Notes: generated from the letters alone by a model not told the origin. Shown: positions 16,369-26,360, counted from the stretch's first letter. The stretch is DNA of 56,391 nucleotides from an uncultured Bacteroidales bacterium (GCA_947302175.1 CAMYVB010000011.1:1-56391); one strand, 5' to 3'. Program-made: numbers and translations.

Positions 16369-18021
16369 ATGGAATTCCGTTCTGTGAACAAGTTGCTCGA
16401 AGAGAGCTTCAAGAAAAACTGGGAAAGGGAGGCCCTCTCCAACTATCAGGGTGCCACCCTCCTTTACAAGGATGTTGCAAGGCGTATCCAGCAGCTCCAC
16501 ATGAACTTCCGCGACTGCGGCCTCCAGAAGGGCGACAAGGTGGCCCTCTGCTCCCGCAACCAGGTCAACTGGGGGTGCTGCTTCCTCGCTGCGCTCACCT
16601 ACGGCGCAGTACCCGTCCCCATACTCCACGAATTCAAGCCCGGAAACATACATTATCTGGTGAACCACAGCGACGCAAAGGTCCTCTTTGTCGACGACGT
16701 CATCTGGGAAGGTCTCTCCGAGTCCGAAATGCCCGGCCTGTACGTCATAGTCCAGATGAATACCCTGAAGTACCTCTACTCCCGCGAAGAGAAGTTCGCA
16801 TCGGTGAGGCACAATCTCGCCGACTCCTTTGCCAAGGCGTATCCTGAAGGCCTTTCCCCGAGCGACCTCGATTTCTACGAGGACAAGCCCGATGAGCTCG
16901 CCGTAATCAACTACACCTCCGGCACCTCAGGCTTTTCAAAGGGCGTGATGATACCCTACAGGGCTCTCTATGCCAATATACTGCTGGCGGGCGAATACGC
17001 TGAGCCCCAGATGAACGCGGACTCCGAGATAGTGGCCATGCTCCCTTCGGCCCACATGTACGGCCTTATGTTCGAGTTCCTCTTCGAGATGACCATAGGC
17101 GCGCACGTGCATTTCCTCACTCGCGTCCCCAGCCCGAAGGTGATTCTCAACGCCTTTGCCAACGTCAGGCCCGACATCATCATCACCGTCCCCCTGATTA
17201 TCGAGAAAATCTACAAGAGCTCGCTCAAGCCCGTTCTTGAAAGGAATAAGACCTTCCTCAGCCTTCCCATTGCCAATCAGGTGATATACAAAAAGATACG
17301 TACGAGGCTCATAGATGCTTTCGGCGGCCGTTTCGAGGAAGTAATCCTTGGCGGAGCCGCTTTCAACCCCGAGGTGGAAAAGGTGCTCCGAAAGATCAAC
17401 TTCCCCTTCACCGTCGGCTACGGCATGACCGAATGCGCTCCTCTTATTACCTATTGCAAGTGGTACAAGACCAAGCTCGGCTCCTGCGGCAAGGTCATCC
17501 CCAACTGCGAGATAAGGGTGGATTCTCCCGATCCCCAGCACGTTGAAGGCGAAATCCAGGTCAAGGGTGAGAATGTGTTCCTGGGATATTACAAAAACGA
17601 AGAGGCCACCAAGGCCTCATTCACAGATGACGGCTGGTTCCGCACAGGCGATATGGGTATAATCGACTCCGACGGCTTCCTCTTCCTTCGCGGCCGCTCG
17701 AAGTGCATGATTCTCGGTCCCTCCGGCCAGAACATCTACCCCGAGGAGCTCGAGGCGGTAATCAACAACACGAGCTACGTCGTTGACTCCCTGGCAATAG
17801 AGGATGAAGGTGCCATCACCGCCCTTGTCTATCCTGACTATCAGCTCGCAAGTATTGACGGCATGACCCGCGAGGAGCTTGAAGCCCGCCTAACCGCCGC
17901 TCTGCCCGAGATTAATAGCCAGCTGCCCAACTACGCAAGGATTAAGAAGATAGAGTTCATGCCCGAGGATTTCGAGCGCACTCCCAAGCGCAGTATCAAA
18001 CGTTATCTCTACCAGCGATGA
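16369..18021 (+). CDS. AMP-dependent acyl-CoA synthetase/ligase
   Basis: 550 aa. Activates a carboxylic acid, probably a fatty acid, as acyl-AMP and then acyl-CoA. The AMP-binding motif TSGTSGFSKG is at residues 183-192. GYGMTECAPLI, GWFRTGDMG and the hinge region GRSKCMILGPSGQNIYPEEL follow, with the catalytic-type Lys near the C-terminus (RSIKRYLYQ). The group resembles the long-chain ligases of Bacteroidetes. The ATG at 16369 gives the conserved start; an in-frame TTG at 16342 overlaps the upstream stop. It overlaps the deaminase gene by 4 nt (ATGA). Confidence 0.93.
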   Translation: MEFRSVNKLLEESFKKNWEREALSNYQGATLLYKDVARRIQQLHMNFRDCGLQKGDKVALCSRNQVNWGCCFLAALTYGAVPVPILHEFKPGNIHYLVNHSDAKVLFVDDVIWEGLSESEMPGLYVIVQMNTLKYLYSREEKFASVRHNLADSFAKAYPEGLSPSDLDFYEDKPDELAVINYTSGTSGFSKGVMIPYRALYANILLAGEYAEPQMNADSEIVAMLPSAHMYGLMFEFLFEMTIGAHVHFLTRVPSPKVILNAFANVRPDIIITVPLIIEKIYKSSLKPVLERNKTFLSLPIANQVIYKKIRTRLIDAFGGRFEEVILGGAAFNPEVEKVLRKINFPFTVGYGMTECAPLITYCKWYKTKLGSCGKVIPNCEIRVDSPDPQHVEGEIQVKGENVFLGYYKNEEATKASFTDDGWFRTGDMGIIDSDGFLFLRGRSKCMILGPSGQNIYPEELEAVINNTSYVVDSLAIEDEGAITALVYPDYQLASIDGMTREELEARLTAALPEINSQLPNYARIKKIEFMPEDFERTPKRSIKRYLYQR

Positions 18022-18425
18022 AAAGTAAGTTCGACTCCCGCTACCTCGAGATGGCTTCAATCTGGGCCAAGAATTCCTACTGCAAGCGCAGGCAGGTCGG
18101 CGCCCTCATCGTCAAGGACAACATGATCATTTCCGACGGTTACAACGGCACACCTTCCGGCTTTGAGAACATTTGCGAGGACGAGAGCGGCGTCACCAAG
18201 CCTTATGTCCTCCACGCCGAGGCAAATGCCCTGACGAAAGTCGCCAAATCGGGCAACAGCTCCCTCGGGGCCACCCTCTATGTGACGGCATCCCCCTGCA
18301 TGGAATGCGCCAAGCTCATCATACAGTCCGGGATCAAGCGGGTAGTCTACAAGGACGAATACAGGATTACCGATGGCATAGACCTCCTCAGGAGGGCCGG
18401 CATCGAAGTAGAACAGATTGACTGA
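18018..18425 (+). CDS. dCMP deaminase family protein
   Basis: 135 aa. Zinc-dependent deaminase; HAEAN (His66, Glu68) and SPCMEC (Cys94, Cys97) are the zinc and proton-shuttle residues. The overall pattern (MASIWAKNSYCKRRQVGALI, GYNGTPSG) is that of ComEB-like dCMP deaminases, which make dUMP for thymidylate synthesis. Its start overlaps the ligase by 4 nt, and its last base is the first base of the next start codon, so translation is tightly coupled. Confidence 0.93.
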   Translation: MKSKFDSRYLEMASIWAKNSYCKRRQVGALIVKDNMIISDGYNGTPSGFENICEDESGVTKPYVLHAEANALTKVAKSGNSSLGATLYVTASPCMECAKLIIQSGIKRVVYKDEYRITDGIDLLRRAGIEVEQID

Positions 18426-20020
18426 TGAAAAGGGACGAAACCATAAGCATTGTCGCTGCGCTCCTGGGAGTGATTGCAGGCGCCCTCCTTGCCGTGCTGG
18501 TAATGAAGGCCACTGCAGGCAGGAAACTATCGGTGGAGGGCCCGGGCTGGAGCAAGGTCATAGCCGTGCTCAACACCGTGGACGCCGATTACGTCGACGA
18601 AATCGACCACAAGGCCGTGTCCGAGGACGTAATCAGCGAGACCCTCTCGCGCCTCGACCCCCATTCCATGTATATGCCCCCCGTTCAGCGCCAGGCCAGC
18701 GAGGAAGACCTCTCCGGCGGCTTCGAAGGCATAGGCATACAGTTCAATGTCCCCAATGACACGGCTATAGTCCTCGAAGTCATACCCGGCGGCCCTTCCG
18801 AGAAGGTCGGCATCATGCCAGGCGACCGCCTCATCAAGGTGGACCAGACTGTTATCGCGGGAGTGAAATATCCTCAGGACAGCATGGTGAGGCGCATGAA
18901 GGGCCCCTCCGGCACAAAGGTCACCATCAGGGTCCTTCGCGACGGTGAGGAGACCCCCTTCGAAATCACCAGGGGCCGCATCCCTCTCCACAGCGTGGAC
19001 GCTTCCTTCATGCTCAACGACACCACCGGCTACATACGCCTGACGAAATTCTCGGCCACGACTTCCGACGAGTTCCGCAGCGCATCGGCTGAGCTTCTGT
19101 CCCAGGGCATGACGCACCTTATTACTGACCTTCGTGACAACAGTGGCGGCTACCTCAACCAGTCCCTGTTCCTTTCCAATCTCTTCCTTGAAAAGGGCAG
19201 GACCATAGTCTACACCGAAGGCCTCCACGACCCCCGTCACGACTATCTCGCCGACGGGCGCGGCTCTCTCAAGGACATAGCGCTGACTGTGCTTATCAAC
19301 GAGAACTCCGCTTCAGCCAGCGAAATCGTGGCCGGAGCAGTGCAGGACAACGACCGCGGCGTCATCATAGGCCGCCGCTCCTTCGGCAAGGGCCTAGTCC
19401 AGAAGCTTTACGAATTCAGCGACGGCTCGGGCATGAGGCTCACGGTCTCACGCTACCACACTCCTTCAGGCCGCTGCATACAGAAACCCTACAACGGCGA
19501 AGAGGATTACGCCGATGACCTCTATAACCGCTATCTCGGCGGCGAGATGCTCGATGCCGACAGCATCAAGGTGGACAAGAGCGAAGAGTACCACACCGTG
19601 GGCGGAAGGACAGTCTATGGCGGCGGAGGCATAGTGCCCGACATATTCGTCCCCATGGACACCACCCGCGCCAGCGACTTCTATCTCAAATGCTCCAGGA
19701 AGGCAACTCCCATGCGCTTTGCTTCCTTCTGGTTCGACTCCCATAAGGCCGAGCTCAGCAAAATCGACGACTTCGCATCCCTTACCCGCTATCTCGATGC
19801 TTCTTCCATTGAGAAGAATTTCCTCGATTTTGCAAGGCAGCGCGACGGCCTTGTCCCGGCGAGCCGCTCCGAGTGGGAAGAGAGCCGCTCCTATATGCTG
19901 ACTCAGGTCAGGGCCCTTGTGGGCCGCTACTCCAAACTTGGCGAAAAAGCATATTATTATATTTATTCAGAGATTGATACAACTATTCAGGAGGCGCTAA
20001 AGCCTCACAGCTTGGATTGA
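18425..20020 (+). CDS. S41 C-terminal processing protease (CtpA type)
   Basis: 531 aa. Periplasmic serine protease anchored by an N-terminal membrane segment (about residues 8-27). A PDZ domain (about 95-180, [10 protein letters not shown] and [10 protein letters not shown]) is followed by the S41 catalytic core with the serine in SASASE (295-300) and Lys322 in [19 protein letters not shown] replaces the more usual LRxNPGG; it is a mild variation. Substrates are unknown. It is followed by asnS after 1 bp. Confidence 0.93.
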   Translation: MKRDETISIVAALLGVIAGALLAVLVMKATAGRKLSVEGPGWSKVIAVLNTVDADYVDEIDHKAVSEDVISETLSRLDPHSMYMPPVQRQASEEDLSGGFEGIGIQFNVPNDTAIVLEVIPGGPSEKVGIMPGDRLIKVDQTVIAGVKYPQDSMVRRMKGPSGTKVTIRVLRDGEETPFEITRGRIPLHSVDASFMLNDTTGYIRLTKFSATTSDEFRSASAELLSQGMTHLITDLRDNSGGYLNQSLFLSNLFLEKGRTIVYTEGLHDPRHDYLADGRGSLKDIALTVLINENSASASEIVAGAVQDNDRGVIIGRRSFGKGLVQKLYEFSDGSGMRLTVSRYHTPSGRCIQKPYNGEEDYADDLYNRYLGGEMLDADSIKVDKSEEYHTVGGRTVYGGGGIVPDIFVPMDTTRASDFYLKCSRKATPMRFASFWFDSHKAELSKIDDFASLTRYLDASSIEKNFLDFARQRDGLVPASRSEWEESRSYMLTQVRALVGRYSKLGEKAYYYIYSEIDTTIQEALKPHSLD

Positions 20021-20021
20021 A

Positions 20022-21425
20022 ATGGAAAAGATTCAAAGGACAAAAGTCAAAGACCTGCTCGTAAGCGAGCCCGGTCGAAAGGTTCTTGCCAAAGGTTGGG
20101 TGAGGACCAAAAGGGGTAACAAGGGTATAGCTTTCATCGCCCTTAACGACGGCTCCACCATCAATAACATTCAGATAGTGGTGGACAAGACCCTCTTCCC
20201 CGAAGATCTCCTTCCGAGGATTACCACAGGTGCCTGCATTGCCGTCAGCGGCAATCTTGTCGAGTCTGTGGGCAGCGGCCAGGCAGTCGAAATCCAGGCC
20301 ACCGATATAGAGATTTACGGAGAGTGCGACCCCATGCGCTTCCCCCTGCAGAAGAAGGACACGTCGTTTGAGTACCTCAGGACCGTCGCGCACATGCGCC
20401 TCAGGACCAACACCTTCGGAGCCATCCTTCGCATACGCAACCAGATGGCCTTCGCCATCCACGAGTATTTCCACTCAAAGGGTTTCGTGTATCTCCATAC
20501 CCCTCTTATCACCGCTTCCGACGCAGAAGGCGCCGGCCAGATGTTCCAGGTCACCACTCTCGATCTCGAGAACGTCCCCAAGAACAAGAAGGGCGGCATA
20601 GACTACACCCGCGACTTCTTCGGCAAGCAGACCAGCCTCACCGTGAGCGGCCAGCTCGAAGGCGAGCTCGGCGCCACAGCCCTTGGCGAAATCTATACCT
20701 TCGGCCCCACCTTCCGCGCCGAGAATTCCAATACTCCCCGCCACCTCGCGGAATTCTGGATGATTGAGCCCGAAATGGCCTTCTACGACATCGAGGACAA
20801 TATGGACCTCGCCGAGGACTTCATCAAGCACCTCGTCGCCTACGCCCTTGAGCACTGCGCCGACGACATCAAGTTCCTCAACGACCGCTACGATCCCGAG
20901 CTGATAGACCGTCTCAAGGGCGTCATCGGCACCGAGTTTGTCCGCCTCGAATACACCGAAGGCATAAAGATACTCGAGCAGGCCGTAAAGGACGGCACCC
21001 AGTTCGAATATCCCGTCAGCTGGGGTGTCGATCTCCAGAGCGAGCACGAGCGCTACCTCGTGGAGAAGCATTTCGGCAAGCCGGTCATCCTCACCGGCTA
21101 TCCCAAGGACATCAAGGCCTTCTACATGAAGCAGAACGAGGATGGCAAGACCGTCCGCGCCATGGACGTCCTCTTCCCCAAGATCGGCGAAATCATTGGC
21201 GGATCCGAGAGGGAAGCTTCGCTCGAAAAGCTCGAGCAGCGCATTGACGAGCTCAAGATGAGCCGCCGCAACCTCGAGTGGTACATCGACACCAGGCGCT
21301 TCGGCAGCTGCCCTCACAGCGGCTTCGGCCTTGGTTTCGAAAGGCTCCTTCTCTTCGTCACCGGCATGTCCAACATCCGCGACGTCATCCCCTTCCCCCG
21401 CACTCCCAAAAACGCAGAATATTGA
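20022..21425 (+). CDS. asnS: Asparaginyl-tRNA synthetase
   Basis: 467 aa, the usual length. Class IIb synthetase charging tRNA-Asn. The N-terminal OB anticodon-binding domain is at about residues 15-110. Class II motif 2 ([20 protein letters not shown]) and motif 3 ([10 protein letters not shown]) are present. The [16 protein letters not shown] pattern separates AsnRS from AspRS. Fifth gene of the operon from 14890; udk follows after 17 bp. Confidence 0.97.
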   Translation: MEKIQRTKVKDLLVSEPGRKVLAKGWVRTKRGNKGIAFIALNDGSTINNIQIVVDKTLFPEDLLPRITTGACIAVSGNLVESVGSGQAVEIQATDIEIYGECDPMRFPLQKKDTSFEYLRTVAHMRLRTNTFGAILRIRNQMAFAIHEYFHSKGFVYLHTPLITASDAEGAGQMFQVTTLDLENVPKNKKGGIDYTRDFFGKQTSLTVSGQLEGELGATALGEIYTFGPTFRAENSNTPRHLAEFWMIEPEMAFYDIEDNMDLAEDFIKHLVAYALEHCADDIKFLNDRYDPELIDRLKGVIGTEFVRLEYTEGIKILEQAVKDGTQFEYPVSWGVDLQSEHERYLVEKHFGKPVILTGYPKDIKAFYMKQNEDGKTVRAMDVLFPKIGEIIGGSEREASLEKLEQRIDELKMSRRNLEWYIDTRRFGSCPHSGFGLGFERLLLFVTGMSNIRDVIPFPRTPKNAEY

Positions 21426-21442
21426 TTTAAACCCTACTCTCA

Positions 21443-22057
21443 ATGTTGGTAATAGGCATAGCAGGCGGCTCCGGCTCAGGCAAGACCACCGTAGTCCGCG
21501 CAATCCAGGAGCGTCTCAAGAACCAAAGCGTCGTCGTCATCCCCCAGGACTCCTACTACAAGGACCTTTCCGATGCCTCCGACGAAGAGAAGCGCAACCA
21601 CAATTTCGACCATCCCGAGTCCATCGACTGGGATCTCCTGACCGGTCAGCTTGCCGAATTGAAGGCCGGCAAGACCATAGAGCAGCCCGTGTATTCCTAT
21701 ATCTCCTGCTCAAGGTCCAAGACCGAGACCGTTACTGTTGCTCCCGCCAATGTCGTCATCATTGAGGGCATACTCATCTTCACCTGCAAGGAGCTTGTCG
21801 ACCAGCTGGATGTCAAGATATTCGTCGATGCAGACGACGACGACCGCCTCATGAGGGTCATACTTCGCGATATCAACGAGAGGGGCAAGGACACCAGGTG
21901 GGTCATCGAGCGCTACACCAAGACGGTGAAGCCCATGTACAACCAGTTCATCGAGCCCAGCAAGCGCTTTGCCGACATCATCGTCCCCCAGGGCGGTCAC
22001 AATAAAGTGGCTGTCGACGTCATCGCGGCCACGATAGAAAAGTATCTCAAATCATAG
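21443..22057 (+). CDS. udk: Uridine/cytidine kinase
   Basis: 204 aa. Phosphorylates uridine and cytidine in pyrimidine salvage. The P-loop GIAGGSGSGKTT is at residues 5-16. PQDSYYKDLS and FDHPESIDWDLL are nucleoside-binding motifs, and RDINERGKD is the lid region. It shares the operon with a dCMP deaminase, another pyrimidine enzyme. The TonB-like gene follows after 9 bp. Confidence 0.96.
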   Translation: MLVIGIAGGSGSGKTTVVRAIQERLKNQSVVVIPQDSYYKDLSDASDEEKRNHNFDHPESIDWDLLTGQLAELKAGKTIEQPVYSYISCSRSKTETVTVAPANVVIIEGILIFTCKELVDQLDVKIFVDADDDDRLMRVILRDINERGKDTRWVIERYTKTVKPMYNQFIEPSKRFADIIVPQGGHNKVAVDVIAATIEKYLKS

Positions 22058-22066
22058 CGCTATCTC

Positions 22067-22777
22067 ATGGCTAAACTCAGCAAGGAGGACAGGGCAGGAT
22101 TGTACGTCACCGTGATATTTCATCTCTCGGTGCTCGTCATCCTGCTCGCCACCCAGCTGGGCTTTACCATAGCAAGGGAAAACTCATTTGTCCTTGATTT
22201 CACCCGCCAGGAGCAGGTGGAAAAGCAGAAGGCCGAAGAAAACTTCAAGGAGGATATCTCCCAACGCATCGAGGAAATGCTCGCCGCAGCCGGGGGAGTG
22301 GACGTAAGGAACGTCGTAGTGGACCGCGGAGCCCTGAAAGACGACCGCGGCACAAATGCCGAGGAACTCTACAAAGACGCCGAGCGTCTCCAGCAGGAGC
22401 TCGACGAGGGTAAGCCGGCAGATAATGGCTTCGTCTTCACCGAAGACCCCGCAAAAGACAAATCCGGCGACAACCGTCAGGAAGAATCATCCTACAAAGG
22501 CCCCTCCGTCGTTTCATACGAGCTCGACGGCCGCAAGGCCAGCCGCCTTTCAATCCCTGCCTACAGGTGCATGGGAGCGGGAATGGTAACGGTCCTCATT
22601 ACCGTCGACCCCCACGGCAACGTAATTAATGCCAAGGTGGACGACCTCCTCTCGTCGCAGGACGAGTGCCTGAGGAGCTTTGCCATCCGGGCCGCGCGCC
22701 TCTCAAAGTTCTCCTCATCCTCCACCGCCCCCGCCAAGCAGTTCGGCAACATAGTCTACCAGTTCATCGCCCAGTAG
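22067..22777 (+). CDS. TonB-like energy transducer
   Basis: 236 aa. A single N-terminal membrane helix (about residues 12-34, VTVIFHLSVLVILLATQLGF) is followed by a charged region (about 45-165) and a C-terminal domain (about 170-236, ending NIVYQFIAQ) resembling the TonB C-terminal fold. It would couple the proton-driven ExbB/ExbD complex to TonB-dependent outer-membrane transporters. The charged region is not strongly proline-rich, so it differs from classical TonB. It ends the operon, converging on the ExbD/ExbB genes with a shared terminator between them. Confidence 0.75.
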   Translation: MAKLSKEDRAGLYVTVIFHLSVLVILLATQLGFTIARENSFVLDFTRQEQVEKQKAEENFKEDISQRIEEMLAAAGGVDVRNVVVDRGALKDDRGTNAEELYKDAERLQQELDEGKPADNGFVFTEDPAKDKSGDNRQEESSYKGPSVVSYELDGRKASRLSIPAYRCMGAGMVTVLITVDPHGNVINAKVDDLLSSQDECLRSFAIRAARLSKFSSSSTAPAKQFGNIVYQFIAQ

Positions 22778-22790
22778 ACAACATGTTATA

Positions 22791-22828
22791 AAAAATCAGG
22801 CTCCCGAAAACCGGGAGCCTGATTTTTA
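22791..22828. terminator. Bidirectional terminator between the tonB-like and exbD genes
   Basis: A 16-bp stem, AAAAATCAGGCTCCCG (22791-22806) with CGGGAGCCTGATTTTT (22812-22827), loop AAAAC. A- and T-rich ends serve both converging operons. Confidence 0.95.
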
Positions 22829-22848
22829 TTAGGAAAGGAAAGCCGGGA

Positions 22849-23316
22849 TTAGTCGGCGGGTTTCCTCGCTGAGTACATGATCTTCAGGGCTGAGCAGCGG
22901 CGCAGCTCCTGCTTCACGTCGGTAATGATACCCATGCGGACGTCTTCGTCAGCGCGGATCACGGTGGTCATGAAAGCGCGGTCACCCTCGCTCATGCTCT
23001 CACGCTCTGCGGCGATGAAGTCACGGATGTCGTCGATGGTCTTGAAGGAGTCGTTGAGCTGGATACGGGCGTCGGTACCGTACTGGGCCTGATAGGTCCT
23101 GGTGGGGGTGCCGATGTTGATGTAGGAAGAAAGGTCCTTCCTTTCGAGCTTTACGACTTCGGAAGCCTCGGGGACTTTCACGATGACTTTGTTCTCGGTC
23201 TCACGCATCTGGGTTGTAACCATGAAGAAGAACAGGAGCATGAAGACGATATCGGACAGGGAACCGGAGCTGATGCCCGGGACTTCCCTTTTGTCGTTTC
23301 CACCAAATTTTGACAT
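22849..23316 (-). CDS. exbD: ExbD/TolR biopolymer transport protein (second copy)
   Basis: 155 aa. One membrane helix (about residues 20-38, SLSDIVFMLLFFFMVTTQM) carries the conserved proton-channel Asp (Asp22 in SLSDIVF). The periplasmic domain follows. It is the last gene of the exbB operon, 18 bp after the other exbD gene. Two different ExbD proteins after one ExbB is a common Bacteroidetes arrangement. Confidence 0.93.
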   Translation of the reverse strand: MSKFGGNDKREVPGISSGSLSDIVFMLLFFFMVTTQMRETENKVIVKVPEASEVVKLERKDLSSYINIGTPTRTYQAQYGTDARIQLNDSFKTIDDIRDFIAAERESMSEGDRAFMTTVIRADEDVRMGIITDVKQELRRCSALKIMYSARKPAD

Positions 23317-23334
23317 AATTATTACCTCCTGTTT

Positions 23335-23916
23335 TTATCTCTTCCTGCCAACATCCTTAGGTTCGGCCTCGGAGATGTTCTGGGGTACAGCTGCCTTGCA
23401 GATGTCCTGCTGCTCCTCGGTGAGAAGGATGAAGGGTTTGTTATAAGCCTTGTAGGCGAATTCGTCGCGCAGCTCGTTGACTGCCTTGACGAGTTCGTTC
23501 TGGACTGCGATGTATGCGTGATAGCTTGTGCCACGGTCGTTCTGGAGGGAGATAACACCCTTGGAGACCGGGTATTCGCCGTAGCCTTCGATATCCTTAA
23601 CTTCCTTTTCGGGAAGGTTGGGGTCGTCGGCGGGATTGGTGAGGAATTCCTTGATCTTGTCCTTAAGCTGGCTAACGTCGATGGGGTCACTGCCTGCAAG
23701 AAGCTTGTCGGCCGAGTTGATCTTGACGATGATGATGTTCCTGCGGTTGACTTTCTGGTCGTCCACCTTTGTCTTTTCGTCAGGCATAGGGGGAAGACGG
23801 CGGGAAAGACCGGTCTGTGAACCCATGGTGGTGGTCATCAGGAAGTAGCACAGAAGCAGGAACGCAATGTCGGCCGTTGAGCTTGAATTGATGGCGGGAG
23901 TTTTCTTTTTAGCCAT
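23335..23916 (-). CDS. exbD: ExbD/TolR biopolymer transport protein (first copy)
   Basis: 193 aa. The membrane helix with the channel Asp (STADIAFLLLCYFLMTTTM, Asp16) is at about residues 13-31. The periplasmic part is longer than in the partner copy and has a lysine-rich insertion near residues 95-125. It partners with ExbB and the other ExbD in the energising complex. It follows the small membrane protein gene by 7 bp. Confidence 0.93.
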   Translation of the reverse strand: MAKKKTPAINSSSTADIAFLLLCYFLMTTTMGSQTGLSRRLPPMPDEKTKVDDQKVNRRNIIIVKINSADKLLAGSDPIDVSQLKDKIKEFLTNPADDPNLPEKEVKDIEGYGEYPVSKGVISLQNDRGTSYHAYIAVQNELVKAVNELRDEFAYKAYNKPFILLTEEQQDICKAAVPQNISEAEPKDVGRKR

Positions 23917-23923
23917 AGCTTAA

Positions 23924-24367
23924 TTACTTTTTATTGCGGACGGACATTACCACCTCGCCAACGATGATGCTGAGGATTGCAGCAACACCGGTGATGTAGG
24001 TGAGGTTGAGCATGGTGTCAGTAAGCTTGAGTGTGCCCCCAGTGGGAGGGGTGGCGGAATTCCACTGCATCGGCATGTTGCCGGGGGAGATGAGGTATAC
24101 TAAGCAGGATACCACGGCAACTGCGACAACCACGAGGCAGGTCTTCAGCAGACCCTTCGGGTTGTTCTTCGCTGCGATGATGGCGCCAACCACGATCACA
24201 GCGAGGAGGGCGATGGCGAGCATGGCATAGGTCCAGTAGAGGAGAACCTCCACGGCCTGGCCGTCCCTGACCTCGAAGCCTGCGACGAAGCCCCAGACAA
24301 GCAGGACGACGCTGATCGCCACCAGCACCCACATTGCGAGTTTGAAAAGTTTATTGTAATTCTTCAT
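23924..24367 (-). CDS. Four-helix membrane protein of the exb operon
   Basis: 147 aa, no named family. Four predicted membrane helices are visible, at about residues 9-30, 43-66, 74-94 and 120-142. A similar small membrane protein often lies between exbB and exbD in Bacteroidetes, so it may be an accessory subunit (inference). It lies 27 bp after exbB and 7 bp before the first exbD. Confidence 0.8.
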   Translation of the reverse strand: MKNYNKLFKLAMWVLVAISVVLLVWGFVAGFEVRDGQAVEVLLYWTYAMLAIALLAVIVVGAIIAAKNNPKGLLKTCLVVVAVAVVSCLVYLISPGNMPMQWNSATPPTGGTLKLTDTMLNLTYITGVAAILSIIVGEVVMSVRNKK

Positions 24368-24394
24368 TATGAAGTCTTTTTCAAGGGGTGTAAC

Positions 24395-25189
24395 TTACTT
24401 TTTCTCAGCGAACTTGGTCAGAGCGTCCACGAGAGCGATGGAGGAATCCTCCATATCGATGGTGATGGAGTCGATCTTGGCGAGAATGTAGTTGTAGAAC
24501 ACCTGGAGGATCATGGCGACGATCAGACCGCCGACGGTGGTGATCAGAGCGACCTTCATACCGCCTGCGACGACGTTAGGGGAGATGTCACCGGCAGCCT
24601 GGATGGCGTCGAATGCCTGGATCATACCGATAACGGTACCGAGGAATCCGAGTGAAGGGGCGATGGCGATGAAGAGGGAGATCCAGCTGAGACCGTTCTC
24701 CATGTTGCTCATCTGGACGGAGCCGTAGGAGACGACAGTCTTTTCGACGACGTCGAGACCCTGGTCGTAGCGGAGGAGACCCTGGTAGAAGATGCTGGCG
24801 ACGGGACCGCGGGTTTCGCGGCAGACGTCCTTGGCAGCTTCGATACCGCCTTCGGCGAGAGCCTTCTCGACCTTCTCAACGAGAGCCTTGGTGTTGATCT
24901 TGGAGAAGGAGAGATAGAGGATCCTTTCAATGGAGAGGGCAAGACCGATGATAAGGCAGATGATGATCAGAGACATGAAGCCTGCACCACCCTCGATGAA
25001 CTTGGTCTTGAGAGCCTGGTGGAGGGGAACCTCGGACTTGACGTCGAAGGGATTGACCTCAGTGGCGGGAGCGGCCACCTGCTCGGTAGCTTCGGGAGCG
25101 GGAGCAGCCTGCTCGTCCTGGGCGGAAGCGATGTTGGCAGAGAAGACCATTACGGCCATTGCAGCCAAAACCATGAAAAATTTTTTCAT
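24395..25189 (-). CDS. exbB: ExbB/TolQ proton channel protein
   Basis: 264 aa. MotA/TolQ/ExbB family: it forms the inner-membrane pentamer that uses the proton gradient to drive TonB. It carries an N-terminal signal-like segment ending in ANIASAQ and an Ala/Pro/Glu-rich periplasmic stretch (about 24-50) ahead of the first channel helix (about 70-92). The GLSWISLFIAIAPSLGFLGT and VALITTVGGLIVAMILQVFY helices are the conserved pore segments. First gene of a four-gene operon. No TAnnTTTG box is seen upstream. Confidence 0.95.
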   Translation of the reverse strand: MKKFFMVLAAMAVMVFSANIASAQDEQAAPAPEATEQVAAPATEVNPFDVKSEVPLHQALKTKFIEGGAGFMSLIIICLIIGLALSIERILYLSFSKINTKALVEKVEKALAEGGIEAAKDVCRETRGPVASIFYQGLLRYDQGLDVVEKTVVSYGSVQMSNMENGLSWISLFIAIAPSLGFLGTVIGMIQAFDAIQAAGDISPNVVAGGMKVALITTVGGLIVAMILQVFYNYILAKIDSITIDMEDSSIALVDALTKFAEKK

Positions 25190-25313
25190 AACGTGTTTTG
25201 AAGTTAAATTAGTAATGTATTAAGTAGTTATATGTCCTGTTTGTCCGGCTCTGTCTACGGAAGAGCCTATAAAACCTGTGCAATTTAGCAAAAGAATTCC
25301 AAAAAGCAAAGAT
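25190..25313. other. Intergenic gap upstream of exbB
   Basis: 124 bp between ansA (ending leftward) and exbB (starting leftward). GGCTCT (25247-25252) and AGAGCC (25262-25267) form a small hairpin on the path of ansA transcripts, but without a U-run. No consensus -7 box is seen. Confidence 0.4.
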
Positions 25314-26360
25314 TTATTTGCTTATTTCACCCCTGAGGTCCTGCGTGAAAAGCTCTTTGACGCGCTCGTCGTTTTCGTAGCGACCCATCAGGTAGAACAG
25401 TTTGGCAAGGGCGCTTTCGGTCGTGGAGTCGTATCCGGACAGGACTCCGGCTTCGAGAAGGGTCTTTCCCGTGGCGTAGCGGCTCATGTCCACGCGGCCG
25501 CTTCCGCACTGCGTGACGTTGACAATTATCTTCCCCATGGCCACGGCTTCCTTTACTATGGACATGAACCAGGGGGCGGTGGGGGCGTTGCCCGAACCGT
25601 ATGTCTCCATTATGACCGCCCTGGTTTCGGGACCGAGCAGGATGTTCCTTACGACCTGCGGCGTGATGCCCGGATGAATCTTAAGTATGGAGACGCGGGT
25701 GTCAAGAGAAGTGCTTATGCTGAAGCGCTCGTCGCTCGAAGGCCTGCGTATCAGGGCGTTGTTGTATTGGATGCTGATGCCGGCCTCTGCAAGGGGCGGG
25801 ATATTGGGCGAATGGAAGGCGTCGAACCTCTCGGCGCTTATTTTGGTCGTTCTGTTGCCCCTGAGGAGCTTGGAGTCGAAAAAGATACAGACTTCGCTCA
25901 CCGCCGCGCTACCGTCGGGGAGCTTAGCCGAGGCTATTTCCACCGATGAGACGAGATTCTCCCTGCCGTCTGTGCGCGGGGCGCCGACGGGAAGCTGGCT
26001 TCCCGTGAAAATGACGGGCTTCCCAAGGCCTTCGAGCATGAAACTCAGCACCGAAGCGGAGTAGGACATGGTGTCGGTGCCGTGGAGTACGACAAAGCCG
26101 TCGTAGGCGTCGTAGTTGTCGCGTATAGCCTTGGCTATGTCCAGCCAGGTGGAAGGCTCCACGTCGGAGGAGTCTATCAAGGGGTCGAAAGTCAGCGAAT
26201 CTATCTTCATGGCGTATTTCGACAGCTCGGGCACTTCCTGCAGCACGCCGGAAAAGTCGAAGGGCCTGAGCGCCCCGTCGGGGGAGTCCGCCCGCATGCC
26301 TATGGTGCCGCCGGTATAGATAAGGAGCACCGATGATTTGGGAGAAGATAATGGTGTCAT
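25314..26360 (-). CDS. ansA: Type I L-asparaginase
   Basis: 348 aa from the ATG at 26360. Hydrolyses asparagine to aspartate and ammonia; no signal peptide, so cytoplasmic. YTGGTIGM holds the nucleophile Thr (Thr18). HGTDTM (93-98) holds the second Thr-Asp pair, and the catalytic Lys lies near SKLLRGNRTTK. The reading frame stays open far upstream, but the ATG at 26360 overlaps the tatD stop by 4 nt and begins just before the conserved SSVLLIYTGGTIG. Second gene of a tatD-ansA unit. Confidence 0.95.
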   Translation of the reverse strand: MTPLSSPKSSVLLIYTGGTIGMRADSPDGALRPFDFSGVLQEVPELSKYAMKIDSLTFDPLIDSSDVEPSTWLDIAKAIRDNYDAYDGFVVLHGTDTMSYSASVLSFMLEGLGKPVIFTGSQLPVGAPRTDGRENLVSSVEIASAKLPDGSAAVSEVCIFFDSKLLRGNRTTKISAERFDAFHSPNIPPLAEAGISIQYNNALIRRPSSDERFSISTSLDTRVSILKIHPGITPQVVRNILLGPETRAVIMETYGSGNAPTAPWFMSIVKEAVAMGKIIVNVTQCGSGRVDMSRYATGKTLLEAGVLSGYDSTTESALAKLFYLMGRYENDERVKELFTQDLRGEISK

